Positions 6,777-13,208 of a stretch of 20,194 nt of DNA are shown piece by piece (position 1 is the stretch's first letter; each line of letters begins with the position of its first letter). The stretch spans positions 1-20,194 of the forward strand of contig UQNF01000030.1 of assembly GCA_900542285.1 (NCBI GenBank). The letters are read 5' to 3'. This DNA comes from an uncultured Clostridium sp. (GTDB taxonomy: Bacteria; Bacillota; Clostridia; Christensenellales; CAG-138). The position numbers and the translations under genes were made by a program. A model generated the notes under the pieces. The model worked only from the letters and a program-made list of their open reading frames with translations, made no database searches and was not told the origin of the DNA.

Positions 6777-7562
6777 ATGAAGATTATCGTTTGTGTAAAG
6801 CAGGTTCCGGATACCACCGAGGTCAAGCTGGATCCCAAGACCGGCAGACTTATTCGCGATGGCGTACCAAGCATCATCAATCCCGATGACAAGAATGCTC
6901 TCGAAGAAGCTCTCAGAATCAAGGATTCTCATCCCGGTTCCACCGTCACCGTCGTCAGCATGGGCCCGCCTCAGGCTGATGTCGCAATGCGAGAAGCGCT
7001 TGCAATGGGCGCAGACGAGGCATACCTTATCTGCGGAAGGGAATTTGCCGGTTCCGATACTTGGGCAACCTCCTATATCATTGCAACAGCTATCAAGAAG
7101 ATCCCCGATTATGATATCATCTTCTGCGGCAGGCAGGCTATCGATGGAGATACCGCTCAGGTAGGCCCCCAGATTGCCGAACAGCTCAATATTCCACAGA
7201 TAACCTATGTTCAGGATCTCAAGATCGAGGGCGACAAGGTTATCGCTCAGCGTCAGCTTGAGGACGGTTACACCGTTGTTGAAGCAAAGATGCCCGTTCT
7301 GCTCACTGCGATCAAGGAGCTCAACGAACCTCGCTATATGACTCCGGCAGGAATTTTCGACGCATACAAGAAGGAAGTCACCGTTTGGGGCTTCGCAGAT
7401 GTTCCTGTTGATGTCGAAAAGATCGGTCTTAAGGGTTCCCCGACAAATGTCAACAAGACCTTCAGCCCCGAGGCAAAGGGTCAGGGCATTATGCTCGAAG
7501 GAGCGGACAAGGCGACTGTAAAGACCCTCGTCGATTATCTTGACGAAAAGCATCTGCTCTAA
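6777..7562 (+). CDS. etfB: Electron transfer flavoprotein, beta subunit
   Basis: This 261-residue EtfB has the N-terminal MKIIVCVKQVPDT, the adenine-nucleotide-binding core with MGADEAYLI, and GRQAIDGDTAQVGPQIAEQL. That last segment resembles Etfs of the Bcd-linked, electron-bifurcating group, which carry FAD rather than AMP in this subunit. I chose the ATG at 6777 because GGAGG (6765-6769) lies seven bases upstream. An ATG at 6762 overlapping the bcd stop would place that ribosome site inside the gene. It forms a heterodimer with the following etfA product and exchanges electrons with Bcd. Bifurcation is an inference from family and context. Confidence 0.93.
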   Translation: MKIIVCVKQVPDTTEVKLDPKTGRLIRDGVPSIINPDDKNALEEALRIKDSHPGSTVTVVSMGPPQADVAMREALAMGADEAYLICGREFAGSDTWATSYIIATAIKKIPDYDIIFCGRQAIDGDTAQVGPQIAEQLNIPQITYVQDLKIEGDKVIAQRQLEDGYTVVEAKMPVLLTAIKELNEPRYMTPAGIFDAYKKEVTVWGFADVPVDVEKIGLKGSPTNVNKTFSPEAKGQGIMLEGADKATVKTLVDYLDEKHLL

Positions 7563-7579
7563 TAGGGGAGGTAAATACT

Positions 7580-8767
7580 ATGTCAGTTAAAGTTATCGTA
7601 GAAAAATGTATCGGCTGCGGAGCCTGCGAGGCAGGCTGCCCCGTCGGAGCAATCGACCTTTCCAGCGGACATGCCGTTATTACCGATGCATGCATTGGCT
7701 GCGGAGCATGCGCAAACAACTGTCCTTGCGATGCTATTGAGGCGGACGCTGTTGAGAAGAAAGAGGTATCCCTTGCTGATTACCACGGAGTTTGGGTATT
7801 TGCCGAACAGCGTCAGGGTGTTCTCATGGGCACCGTTGCTGAGCTTCTCGGTGAAGGACGCAAGCTTGCGGATAAGCTCGGCGTTGAGCTTTCAGCAGTT
7901 CTGCTTGGATATAATGTGGAGAATCTCGTCGACGAGCTCGGCGCATACGGCGCAGACAGGGTCATCCTTGCTGATTGCGAACTCCTGAAGGATTATAATA
8001 CCGAAGCATATGCTAAGGTCATCGTTGATTTAGTGCATGAACGTATGCCTGAAATTCTCCTTATTGGGGCAACGAATATTGGCCGCGATCTTGGTCCTCG
8101 TCTTTCCTCGAGACTCTATACCGGACTTACTGCGGATTGCACCGCTCTTGATATTGATCCCGAAACCAAAGGTCTGCTGCAGACCCGTCCGGCTTTTGGC
8201 GGCAATGTTATGGCAACCATCGTCACCCCGAACCATCGTCCCCAGATGTCAACGGTACGCCCCGGCGTTATGAAAAAGGCTGCTTATAACCCTGAGCACA
8301 AGGCAATTCTCGATAGAGCAAACTTTGAACTTGCTGATTCCGATATCCGCACTAAGGTTATTGAAACAGTAAAGTCAATCAAGCAGACTGTTAACCTCAT
8401 CGAGGCTGATGTTATCGTAGCAGGCGGAAGAGGCGTAGGAAGTGCTGAAGGCTTCAAGCTCATTGAAGAGCTTGCGAATACCCTCGGCGGAGTTGTCGGC
8501 GCAAGCCGCGCTGCCGTTGAAGCAGGTTACATCACCGCCGATCATCAGGTTGGACAGACAGGCAAGACCGTACGTCCCCGCATTTACATCGCTTGCGGTA
8601 TCTCCGGCGCTATCCAGCATCTCGCCGGTATGCAGAACAGCCAGTGCATTATCGCAATCAATAAGAATGCCGACGCTCCCATCTTTGGCGTAGCTGATTA
8701 CGGCATCTGCGGAGATCTCTTCAAGGTCATCCCGATGCTTATCGATGAGCTTAAGGCAAGGAAATAA
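7580..8767 (+). CDS. etfA: EtfA with fused N-terminal 2[4Fe-4S] ferredoxin domain
   Basis: This 395-residue protein is about 60 residues longer than a plain EtfA because of an N-terminal bacterial ferredoxin domain. It has two CxxCxxCxxxCP clusters: Cys10, 13, 16, 20 and Cys38, 41, 44, 48. The Etf alpha part follows, with the C-terminal FAD-binding region including GQTGKTVRPRIYIACGISGAIQH and GVADYGICGDLFKVIP. The ribosome site GGGGAGG (7564-7570) lies in the 17-base gap after etfB. The built-in ferredoxin could pass low-potential electrons between the Etf flavins and free ferredoxin or another acceptor such as Rnf or hydrogenase. Such fusions are known in anaerobes. The role here is inferred from the domain order. 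Confidence 0.94.
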   Translation: MSVKVIVEKCIGCGACEAGCPVGAIDLSSGHAVITDACIGCGACANNCPCDAIEADAVEKKEVSLADYHGVWVFAEQRQGVLMGTVAELLGEGRKLADKLGVELSAVLLGYNVENLVDELGAYGADRVILADCELLKDYNTEAYAKVIVDLVHERMPEILLIGATNIGRDLGPRLSSRLYTGLTADCTALDIDPETKGLLQTRPAFGGNVMATIVTPNHRPQMSTVRPGVMKKAAYNPEHKAILDRANFELADSDIRTKVIETVKSIKQTVNLIEADVIVAGGRGVGSAEGFKLIEELANTLGGVVGASRAAVEAGYITADHQVGQTGKTVRPRIYIACGISGAIQHLAGMQNSQCIIAINKNADAPIFGVADYGICGDLFKVIPMLIDELKARK

Positions 8768-8780
8768 AGAGTGAATAGTA

Positions 8781-8811
8781 ACAGCCATGCCGAAACGGCA
8801 TGGCTGTTTTC
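8781..8811 (+). terminator. Intrinsic terminator of bcd-etfBA
   Basis: A perfect 12-bp stem (ACAGCCATGCCG 8781-8792, complement 8796-8807) with an AAA loop is followed by a short T run. It lies 13 bases after the etfA stop. Confidence 0.9.
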
Positions 8812-8828
8812 AGTAGAAAGCGTAATCG

Positions 8829-9047
8829 TTATGCAACAATATGGCTGACAATGTCGTTCACAGTGTGCATTTCATCTTCGTCACCATCGATAATGATATC
8901 AAAGGTATCCTCAAGCTCATTGAGCAGCTCGGTAAAGTCAAGCTTTCCAAGTCCAAATTCAGCCAGATCGGAATCCGGTTTTATGTCAGCCGCATCCATG
9001 CCTGTGGTGCTGCTGATAAGTTGCCTGACGGCTTCAAAATCGTTCAT
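8829..9047 (-). CDS. Acyl-carrier-protein-like protein lacking the phosphopantetheine serine
   Basis: This 72-residue acidic protein aligns along its whole length with acyl carrier proteins: helix I (FEAVRQLISSTTGM), loop IKPDSDLAEFGL, helix II (LDFTELLNELEDTFDI) and helix IV (TVNDIVSHIV). The D-S-L motif that carries 4'-phosphopantetheine is replaced by Gly34-Lys35-Leu36, so the modified Ser is Lys35. The codons read GGA AAG CTT on the minus strand, so this is not a one-base change from an Asp-Ser pair. It therefore cannot be a conventional holo-ACP and may act as a scaffold, decoy or binding partner. AGGAG precedes the start, and a promoter lies at 9124-9151. It is monocistronic, divergent from the metallo-hydrolase gene. 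No fatty-acid or polyketide genes are nearby. Confidence 0.75.
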   Translation of the reverse strand: MNDFEAVRQLISSTTGMDAADIKPDSDLAEFGLGKLDFTELLNELEDTFDIIIDGDEDEMHTVNDIVSHIVA

Positions 9048-9123
9048 AAATCGCTCCTGAAATAAAAAATAGGTTATAAAGTCGAATTATCTTATGTGCA
9101 GTATAATTTATTGCACAAAACAT

Positions 9124-9151
9124 ATTTTATCACAAAATAAAGGCTTGTCAA
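9124..9151 (-). promoter_or_regulatory. Promoter of the ACP-like gene
   Basis: Read on the minus strand: TTGACA (9151-9146), 16 bases, TAAAAT (9129-9124), about 80 bases upstream of the start codon. It sits back to back with the plus-strand promoter at 9161-9189. Confidence 0.75.
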
Positions 9152-9160
9152 TCAACATTA

Positions 9161-9189
9161 TTGCTAAATGATACCAGTTGGAGTATAAT
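9161..9189 (+). promoter_or_regulatory. Promoter of the metallo-hydrolase gene
   Basis: TTGCTA (9161-9166), 17 bases, TATAAT (9184-9189). The two divergent -35 boxes are only nine bases apart, so the two genes may influence each other's transcription. The -10 position also rules out an in-frame TTG at 9178 as the start codon. Confidence 0.7.
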
Positions 9190-9219
9190 GTGATAGAGAT
9201 TAATATGCTTGGAGGCAAA

Positions 9220-10194
9220 ATGGAGGATAGAAACAGCGCATCAGCGAAGGGCGAAAGAAATGATTCTTTCCACGGTGAAAGGGTTAGTCCCTCGGTAAGA
9301 ATACTTGCGATCGTAGTTATTATTGCAATAATTGTTGCGGGATTCCTGCTCGACAGGGCCGGAGTGATAGATCTGAGCAGCATTTTCAGCAACAATAATG
9401 GTGACGGATCGCTTAAAATGTATGCCATAGATGTCGGACAGGGGGATAGCATTTTGATGCTTTCACCGACGGGAAAGACCATGCTTGTTGATGCCGGAGA
9501 TGCCGATGCTTTTGACGCTATCGATTCGCTTCTGACGGAACTGAATATCACCTCACTTGATCTTGTTGTAGCTACCCATCCGCATAGCGATCATATTGGC
9601 TCTATGCAGAAGGTGCTTGAGAAGTATGGAGCAAAGCTGTTCCTAATGCCCGATGTGGAGTATTCATCCAAGACGTATAGAAAGCTCATTGATACTATTG
9701 ACGAGTGTCACATCACAAGTCGTTATGTGTTCAGCGGAGACATTATCGAGTGGGACGATAGCTGCCATATAACGGTGCTTGGCCCCGTTGAAGGCGCAAG
9801 CTATTCAGAGGCGAATATGAACGAGTGGAGTGTGATTCTTCGTGTCGAATATGGGCATAATGCAGTCATCCTTACGGGCGATGCCGAGACGGTCAGCGAG
9901 CAGATATCGATGTTCAGCAATGATGAGAGCCTATATAGGGCCGATGTTCTTAAAGTTGGGCATCATGGCTCGAGCACTTCGACTTCCGACGCGTTTTTGG
10001 AAGCTGTGGCTCCTACATATGCCCTGATTTCGCTGGGAAATAATAATGATTACGGCCATCCGCATAAGGAGATCACCCAAAAGCTTTCAGCACATGGGAT
10101 AACCGTGTACAGAACCGACAAGGTTGGAACGATTATCGCTGTTATGGATGGAACGAGTGTGATGGTTTATCCATACAGTCAGTACGGAGGATGA
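9220..10194 (+). CDS. Membrane-anchored ComEC/Rec2-type metallo-beta-lactamase-fold hydrolase
   Basis: This protein has 324 residues from ATG 9220, preceded by GGAGG (9211-9215). A cytoplasmic tail of about 26 residues leads to one transmembrane helix (about 27-45). A polar linker and a metallo-beta-lactamase domain follow, containing DVGQGDS, the metal motif HPHSDH (120-125), LTGDAE, VGHHGSSTS and GHPHKE. DVGQGDS plus GHHGS define the C-terminal domain of ComEC-type proteins, here without the channel helices. With the N terminus inside, the enzyme domain would lie outside the membrane. The target could be DNA or another phosphodiester, but this is unproven. The next gene starts eight bases after the stop, suggesting a shared transcript. 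Confidence 0.88.
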   Translation: MEDRNSASAKGERNDSFHGERVSPSVRILAIVVIIAIIVAGFLLDRAGVIDLSSIFSNNNGDGSLKMYAIDVGQGDSILMLSPTGKTMLVDAGDADAFDAIDSLLTELNITSLDLVVATHPHSDHIGSMQKVLEKYGAKLFLMPDVEYSSKTYRKLIDTIDECHITSRYVFSGDIIEWDDSCHITVLGPVEGASYSEANMNEWSVILRVEYGHNAVILTGDAETVSEQISMFSNDESLYRADVLKVGHHGSSTSTSDAFLEAVAPTYALISLGNNNDYGHPHKEITQKLSAHGITVYRTDKVGTIIAVMDGTSVMVYPYSQYGG

Positions 10195-10201
10195 AAAGGT
10201 T

Positions 10202-10777
10202 TTGATTAAGCATTTCCCAAGCAAGATGCAAATAAAGCTTATCTGCCTTGCAATTGCGGTCTTAATATGCTTCACAATGTTTATGCCTTGGCTGAATATC
10301 AGCTTCAGCTACGGATTTAACTATGAAAACGGCATTGAGGTTTCGACATCCATGCTTAATCTGAAAAAAAGCTTCGATTCATGCTTGGATACCCTCGCCG
10401 GATTCTGTAATTTCTTGGGTTTTGAGCTTTCGGAGTATGATGGTGAGATAACGCTTGTAGGCACACTTTTGTCTGTAATAACGGCAGTATTCGTTATAGT
10501 ATCAGCAGGCATTGTCATATTTGCAATCGCGCGAATGTTTATAGACGGAAAGCTGATTGGAAAAATCATCAGGATATCGCACTCTGCACTTATAATTCTG
10601 ACATATGCGATCCTCATCATCGGAGTAATTGGAGGACTGTATCTTGGGGATATGATGGGCATGGTCCAAGACGAAAACTTCTTCGTTGATGTGTCAATAA
10701 GAATCAGCGTGTGGCCTATTATCACTATGTTGTTGTTACTGGCATATGCAAGGATAACATCCGCAATCGCAGAATAG
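10202..10777 (+). CDS. Four-helix membrane protein of unknown function
   Basis: This 191-residue protein is not assigned to a family. It has four hydrophobic segments (about residues 11-29, 83-107, 121-147 and 168-187) and a polar loop of about 50 residues between the first two (SFSYGFNYENG...LSEYDGE), likely outside the cell. The start is probably TTG at 10202, with GGAGG (10186-10190) overlapping the stop of the hydrolase gene. ATG 10226 is the next in-frame candidate. The close spacing makes co-transcription with the membrane-anchored hydrolase likely. No catalytic motif is visible. Many Clostridia have small polytopic proteins of this look. Confidence 0.75.
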   Translation: MIKHFPSKMQIKLICLAIAVLICFTMFMPWLNISFSYGFNYENGIEVSTSMLNLKKSFDSCLDTLAGFCNFLGFELSEYDGEITLVGTLLSVITAVFVIVSAGIVIFAIARMFIDGKLIGKIIRISHSALIILTYAILIIGVIGGLYLGDMMGMVQDENFFVDVSIRISVWPIITMLLLLAYARITSAIAE

Positions 10778-10800
10778 GGATTCAGTATTTGATTGATTCC

Positions 10801-10838
10801 GGGCAAGCAAGGTGCGATACCTGCTTGCCGAATTTTTT
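10801..10838 (+). terminator. Intrinsic terminator
   Basis: GGCAAGCA (10802-10809) pairs with TGCTTGCC (10822-10829), with inner pairs GGT/ACC. TTTTTT follows at 10833-10838. It ends the hydrolase/membrane-protein transcript. Confidence 0.88.
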
Positions 10839-10894
10839 GGCATATCATCAGATTGAACTGCATATCATAATCCCGATAGAGTGGGGGTATTGAT

Positions 10895-11629
10895 ATGGCT
10901 GCAAGAAAAAGAGGGATGAATGTCGTGGCGTTTTCGTTTGTCTGGCTTACGATAACAATAGGAACATTATTCATCGCATTCAAACGCAGCGGCGCAGAAC
11001 TGCAATTGCCAAACGGCAGTGAAATCGGCGTCAAAGTAACAACCGAGCCTGCGATAGGCAGCTTGGGCCATAGCATTTACGAGGATTGGAAAACAACGCC
11101 AAGAGCCATGGATGACGAAAGTGCAGCATTCCACAGAGAACAGAAGAATCCGACTATAGAAGATGAAAAAAATCATGGACTGACTAAGGAAGCGCTTGTG
11201 CCGTTTGATTCACTATGTATTCTTATGGCCGAGGGCGGTGAGGAAAACCTGAGAAGGGTGCTTCCGGCTGAGTATATCGACGGACTGCTTGAAAAATATG
11301 ACTTTGTTGTCAAGCTGTTTGGTGGGGTTGATGAAGCTATTAAGCAAATCATGAAAATGAAATTTCAGTCGCTTGCCAATGAGGTTGGCACGCCGCAAGC
11401 TGTTTCATACAGTATTGATAGGGTAACTGAGCTTAATGGCGAGGCTTTGGAAGAAATGCAATCGAAGCTAAAGGCAACAGGCGTCGATTGTCAGGTTGAT
11501 GAAGCGTATAGGGTAATAATCGAATTGACGATATCTGGCGATATGGGTAATACCACTAATAGGTATTCATATGAATTGTATCGTACAGGAACTAACTGGT
11601 TTTTGAGCCCGAATGGATTGAATCTATAA
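10895..11629 (+). CDS. Membrane-anchored extracytoplasmic protein of unknown function
   Basis: This 244-residue protein has an N-terminal helix (about residues 9-28) preceded by basic residues, so it is probably exported and stays anchored. The rest is soluble. Its C-terminal 130 residues alternate helices and strands and end in YSYELYRTGTNWFLSPNGL, a pattern seen in NTF2-like extracytoplasmic domains of Clostridial lipoproteins; this is a resemblance only. A GGGGG ribosome site (10884-10888) precedes ATG 10895. The gene sits between two terminators, so it is monocistronic, though no clear promoter is visible in the short gap. There is no catalytic motif and the function is unknown. Confidence 0.72.
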   Translation: MAARKRGMNVVAFSFVWLTITIGTLFIAFKRSGAELQLPNGSEIGVKVTTEPAIGSLGHSIYEDWKTTPRAMDDESAAFHREQKNPTIEDEKNHGLTKEALVPFDSLCILMAEGGEENLRRVLPAEYIDGLLEKYDFVVKLFGGVDEAIKQIMKMKFQSLANEVGTPQAVSYSIDRVTELNGEALEEMQSKLKATGVDCQVDEAYRVIIELTISGDMGNTTNRYSYELYRTGTNWFLSPNGLNL

Positions 11630-11633
11630 AATG

Positions 11634-11663
11634 AAGCCCTCCGAAGCAAATCGGAGGGCTTTT
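11634..11663 (+). terminator. Intrinsic terminator between convergent genes
   Basis: An 11-bp perfect stem (AAGCCCTCCGA 11634-11644, complement 11651-11661) with loop AGCAAA runs into TTTT. It lies between convergent genes and may act in both directions, though the minus-strand T tract is interrupted. Confidence 0.9.
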
Positions 11664-11674
11664 ACAGCTTAGGG

Positions 11675-13075
11675 TTACTTAGCGGAGATAAGGCCGAGCG
11701 CAACAGCGATCTGGTCAATATACTTATCTCTCATGTTGACCTTGGTCTCCTTGGTCCATTCTTCAACAGTCTTGGTATAATGCTCATCCTGAAGCTCCTT
11801 AAGGCGGAACTCCTTGATGTTATCAGCATGTTCGCTGTAATTGATTTGGCCGGGAGTGAGAGTCTCGTTGATAACGATGAAGTGAACACCGTTAGTGGTC
11901 TCAACACGCGCAATCTTCTTGCCGTCGGTCAGCTCATAGTAGGTGATGTCGTAGGTCTTGGGTTCTTCTTCGGAATCGGCGTCAGAGTCCTTGTCGTCTT
12001 TGTCTTCATCCTCATCAACTGCAGGTTCCCAATCCTCGCCCTTATAGAGCTTCATAGAGGCGTAATAGAATTCTTCTGCCCATTTTTTGCTCAGATCCTC
12101 ATGCATGACATAGCCGGTGTCATGATAGGCGCCTTCAGCGCGCTGATCATCGCCTTCGGTGATCTCGGACTGAACACCGGGATCCTCACCATACTGATCG
12201 ATGAGATCGAGGAATTCTTCGAAGGTAATGCCCTTTTCAAGCTCTGCTACGATTGCATCGATATTTGCCTTTGCATCCTTGTCAAATACACCGTATTCAC
12301 CGTCAAGACCATCTTTGGGAACTTCCGGATGTTCCTTCTTAGAAGTATCATCTTTGGTGGTGTACTTGATGAGCAGATGCTTTACCAGGAAAACATCATC
12401 GGGGATGAAGAAGGGGATAATTCCGTTTCCTGCGATATAGTTGCTGTAAGCAGTATAGAAATCGCTGACATGTTCATTATCGTAGGATTCAGCATCCTTG
12501 GGAGCCTGTTCGTTAAAGTAAGCCTCAGCTTCCTCGTCGGTCAGGGTGACCTTTGCATCTTCCATCTCTCTCAGCTTATTGAAGAGGAAGTTCTCGGTTG
12601 CGCTTTCCTCGAGATCAGCCATATAGTCTTTGAAAGAAGTACCGTTCTTCTTGAGTGCTGCCTTAAGCTGCTCAAGCTTTGCATTGTAAATCTCATCCTC
12701 ATCGGTGATACTCTCGTCAACCTTATAGCTGGAAAGAGCGGAATCGAGGGAGGACTGAACATCTTCAGCGATTTGAGCCTTCTCTTCATCGGTGAGCTGG
12801 GCTTCAAGACCGAGCTCATGAATCTTATTAAGGGTTACACCATAGTTGATGAGCTGCTTCTTGATCATCTCATGGGCAGTCTCGCCATCAATGGTACCCT
12901 GCTGGATATAGTAATAATAATTGGACAGTGCATTAGAATACATGTCATAGTAGATTTTAACATCACCGATCTTGCCGATACGCGGGTTGTTGTTTACCGC
13001 AGAGCAGGCGAATGCCGATGCTACCATCAGAACTGCAAGGACGATTGCAGCCAGCTTAACAAAATGCTTCTTCAT
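11675..13075 (-). CDS. PrsA/parvulin-like peptidyl-prolyl isomerase lipoprotein
   Basis: This protein has 466 residues from ATG 13075, chosen because AAAGGAG lies upstream and the start gives a proper lipoprotein signal (hydrophobic stretch ending AFAC, lipidated Cys24). An in-frame ATG at 13108 would add 11 residues before the signal. A SurA/PrsA-type helical N domain follows, then a parvulin-like region with VKHLLIKY, FEEFLDLIDQYGEDPG, TGYVMHED and NGVHFIVINE. Inside that region is an insertion of about 20 mostly acidic residues (DEDEDKDDKDSDADSEEE). PrsA-type proteins fold secreted proteins at the outer face of the membrane. Divergence makes isomerase activity uncertain, and it may be a chaperone. 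It has its own promoter at 13111-13139. The VanW gene lies upstream on the same strand. Confidence 0.85.
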   Translation of the reverse strand: MKKHFVKLAAIVLAVLMVASAFACSAVNNNPRIGKIGDVKIYYDMYSNALSNYYYYIQQGTIDGETAHEMIKKQLINYGVTLNKIHELGLEAQLTDEEKAQIAEDVQSSLDSALSSYKVDESITDEDEIYNAKLEQLKAALKKNGTSFKDYMADLEESATENFLFNKLREMEDAKVTLTDEEAEAYFNEQAPKDAESYDNEHVSDFYTAYSNYIAGNGIIPFFIPDDVFLVKHLLIKYTTKDDTSKKEHPEVPKDGLDGEYGVFDKDAKANIDAIVAELEKGITFEEFLDLIDQYGEDPGVQSEITEGDDQRAEGAYHDTGYVMHEDLSKKWAEEFYYASMKLYKGEDWEPAVDEDEDKDDKDSDADSEEEPKTYDITYYELTDGKKIARVETTNGVHFIVINETLTPGQINYSEHADNIKEFRLKELQDEHYTKTVEEWTKETKVNMRDKYIDQIAVALGLISAK

Positions 13076-13110
13076 AATAATCTCCTTTTGTTGAATCGAA
13101 ATTCTCATCT

Positions 13111-13139
13111 ATTTTAATGGTTGTGCCTTCATTTGTCAA
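13111..13139 (-). promoter_or_regulatory. Promoter of the PrsA-like gene
   Basis: On the minus strand: TTGACA (13139-13134), 17 bases, TAAAAT (13116-13111), about 36 bases upstream of the start codon. Confidence 0.82.
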
Positions 13140-13160
13140 TACCTAATTCAGGGTATTGAC
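13135..13160. promoter_or_regulatory. Inverted repeat overlapping the -35 of the PrsA-like gene
   Basis: Perfect 9-bp arms GTCAATACC (13135-13143) and GGTATTGAC (13152-13160) are separated by 8 bases. The first arm covers most of the -35 box. No T tract follows on either strand, so it is not a terminator. It may be an operator. Confidence 0.5.
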
Positions 13161-13208
13161 AGATAATGCCGATTAATGGATTGGATAACAGAAGTATATT
13201 ACTTCAAA

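Noticed and set aside
9178..9219. Earlier start (TTG) for the ComEC-type hydrolase
   Set aside because: It would place the -10 box TATAAT (9184-9189) inside the coding region and lacks a ribosome site. ATG 9220 has GGAGG just ahead.
11780..13117. Open frame of 445 codons on the plus strand
   Set aside because: It is antisense to the foldase lipoprotein gene, whose signal peptide, ribosome site, promoter and domain motifs are clear. The plus-strand translation is just hydrophobic shadow sequence and matches no family I know.
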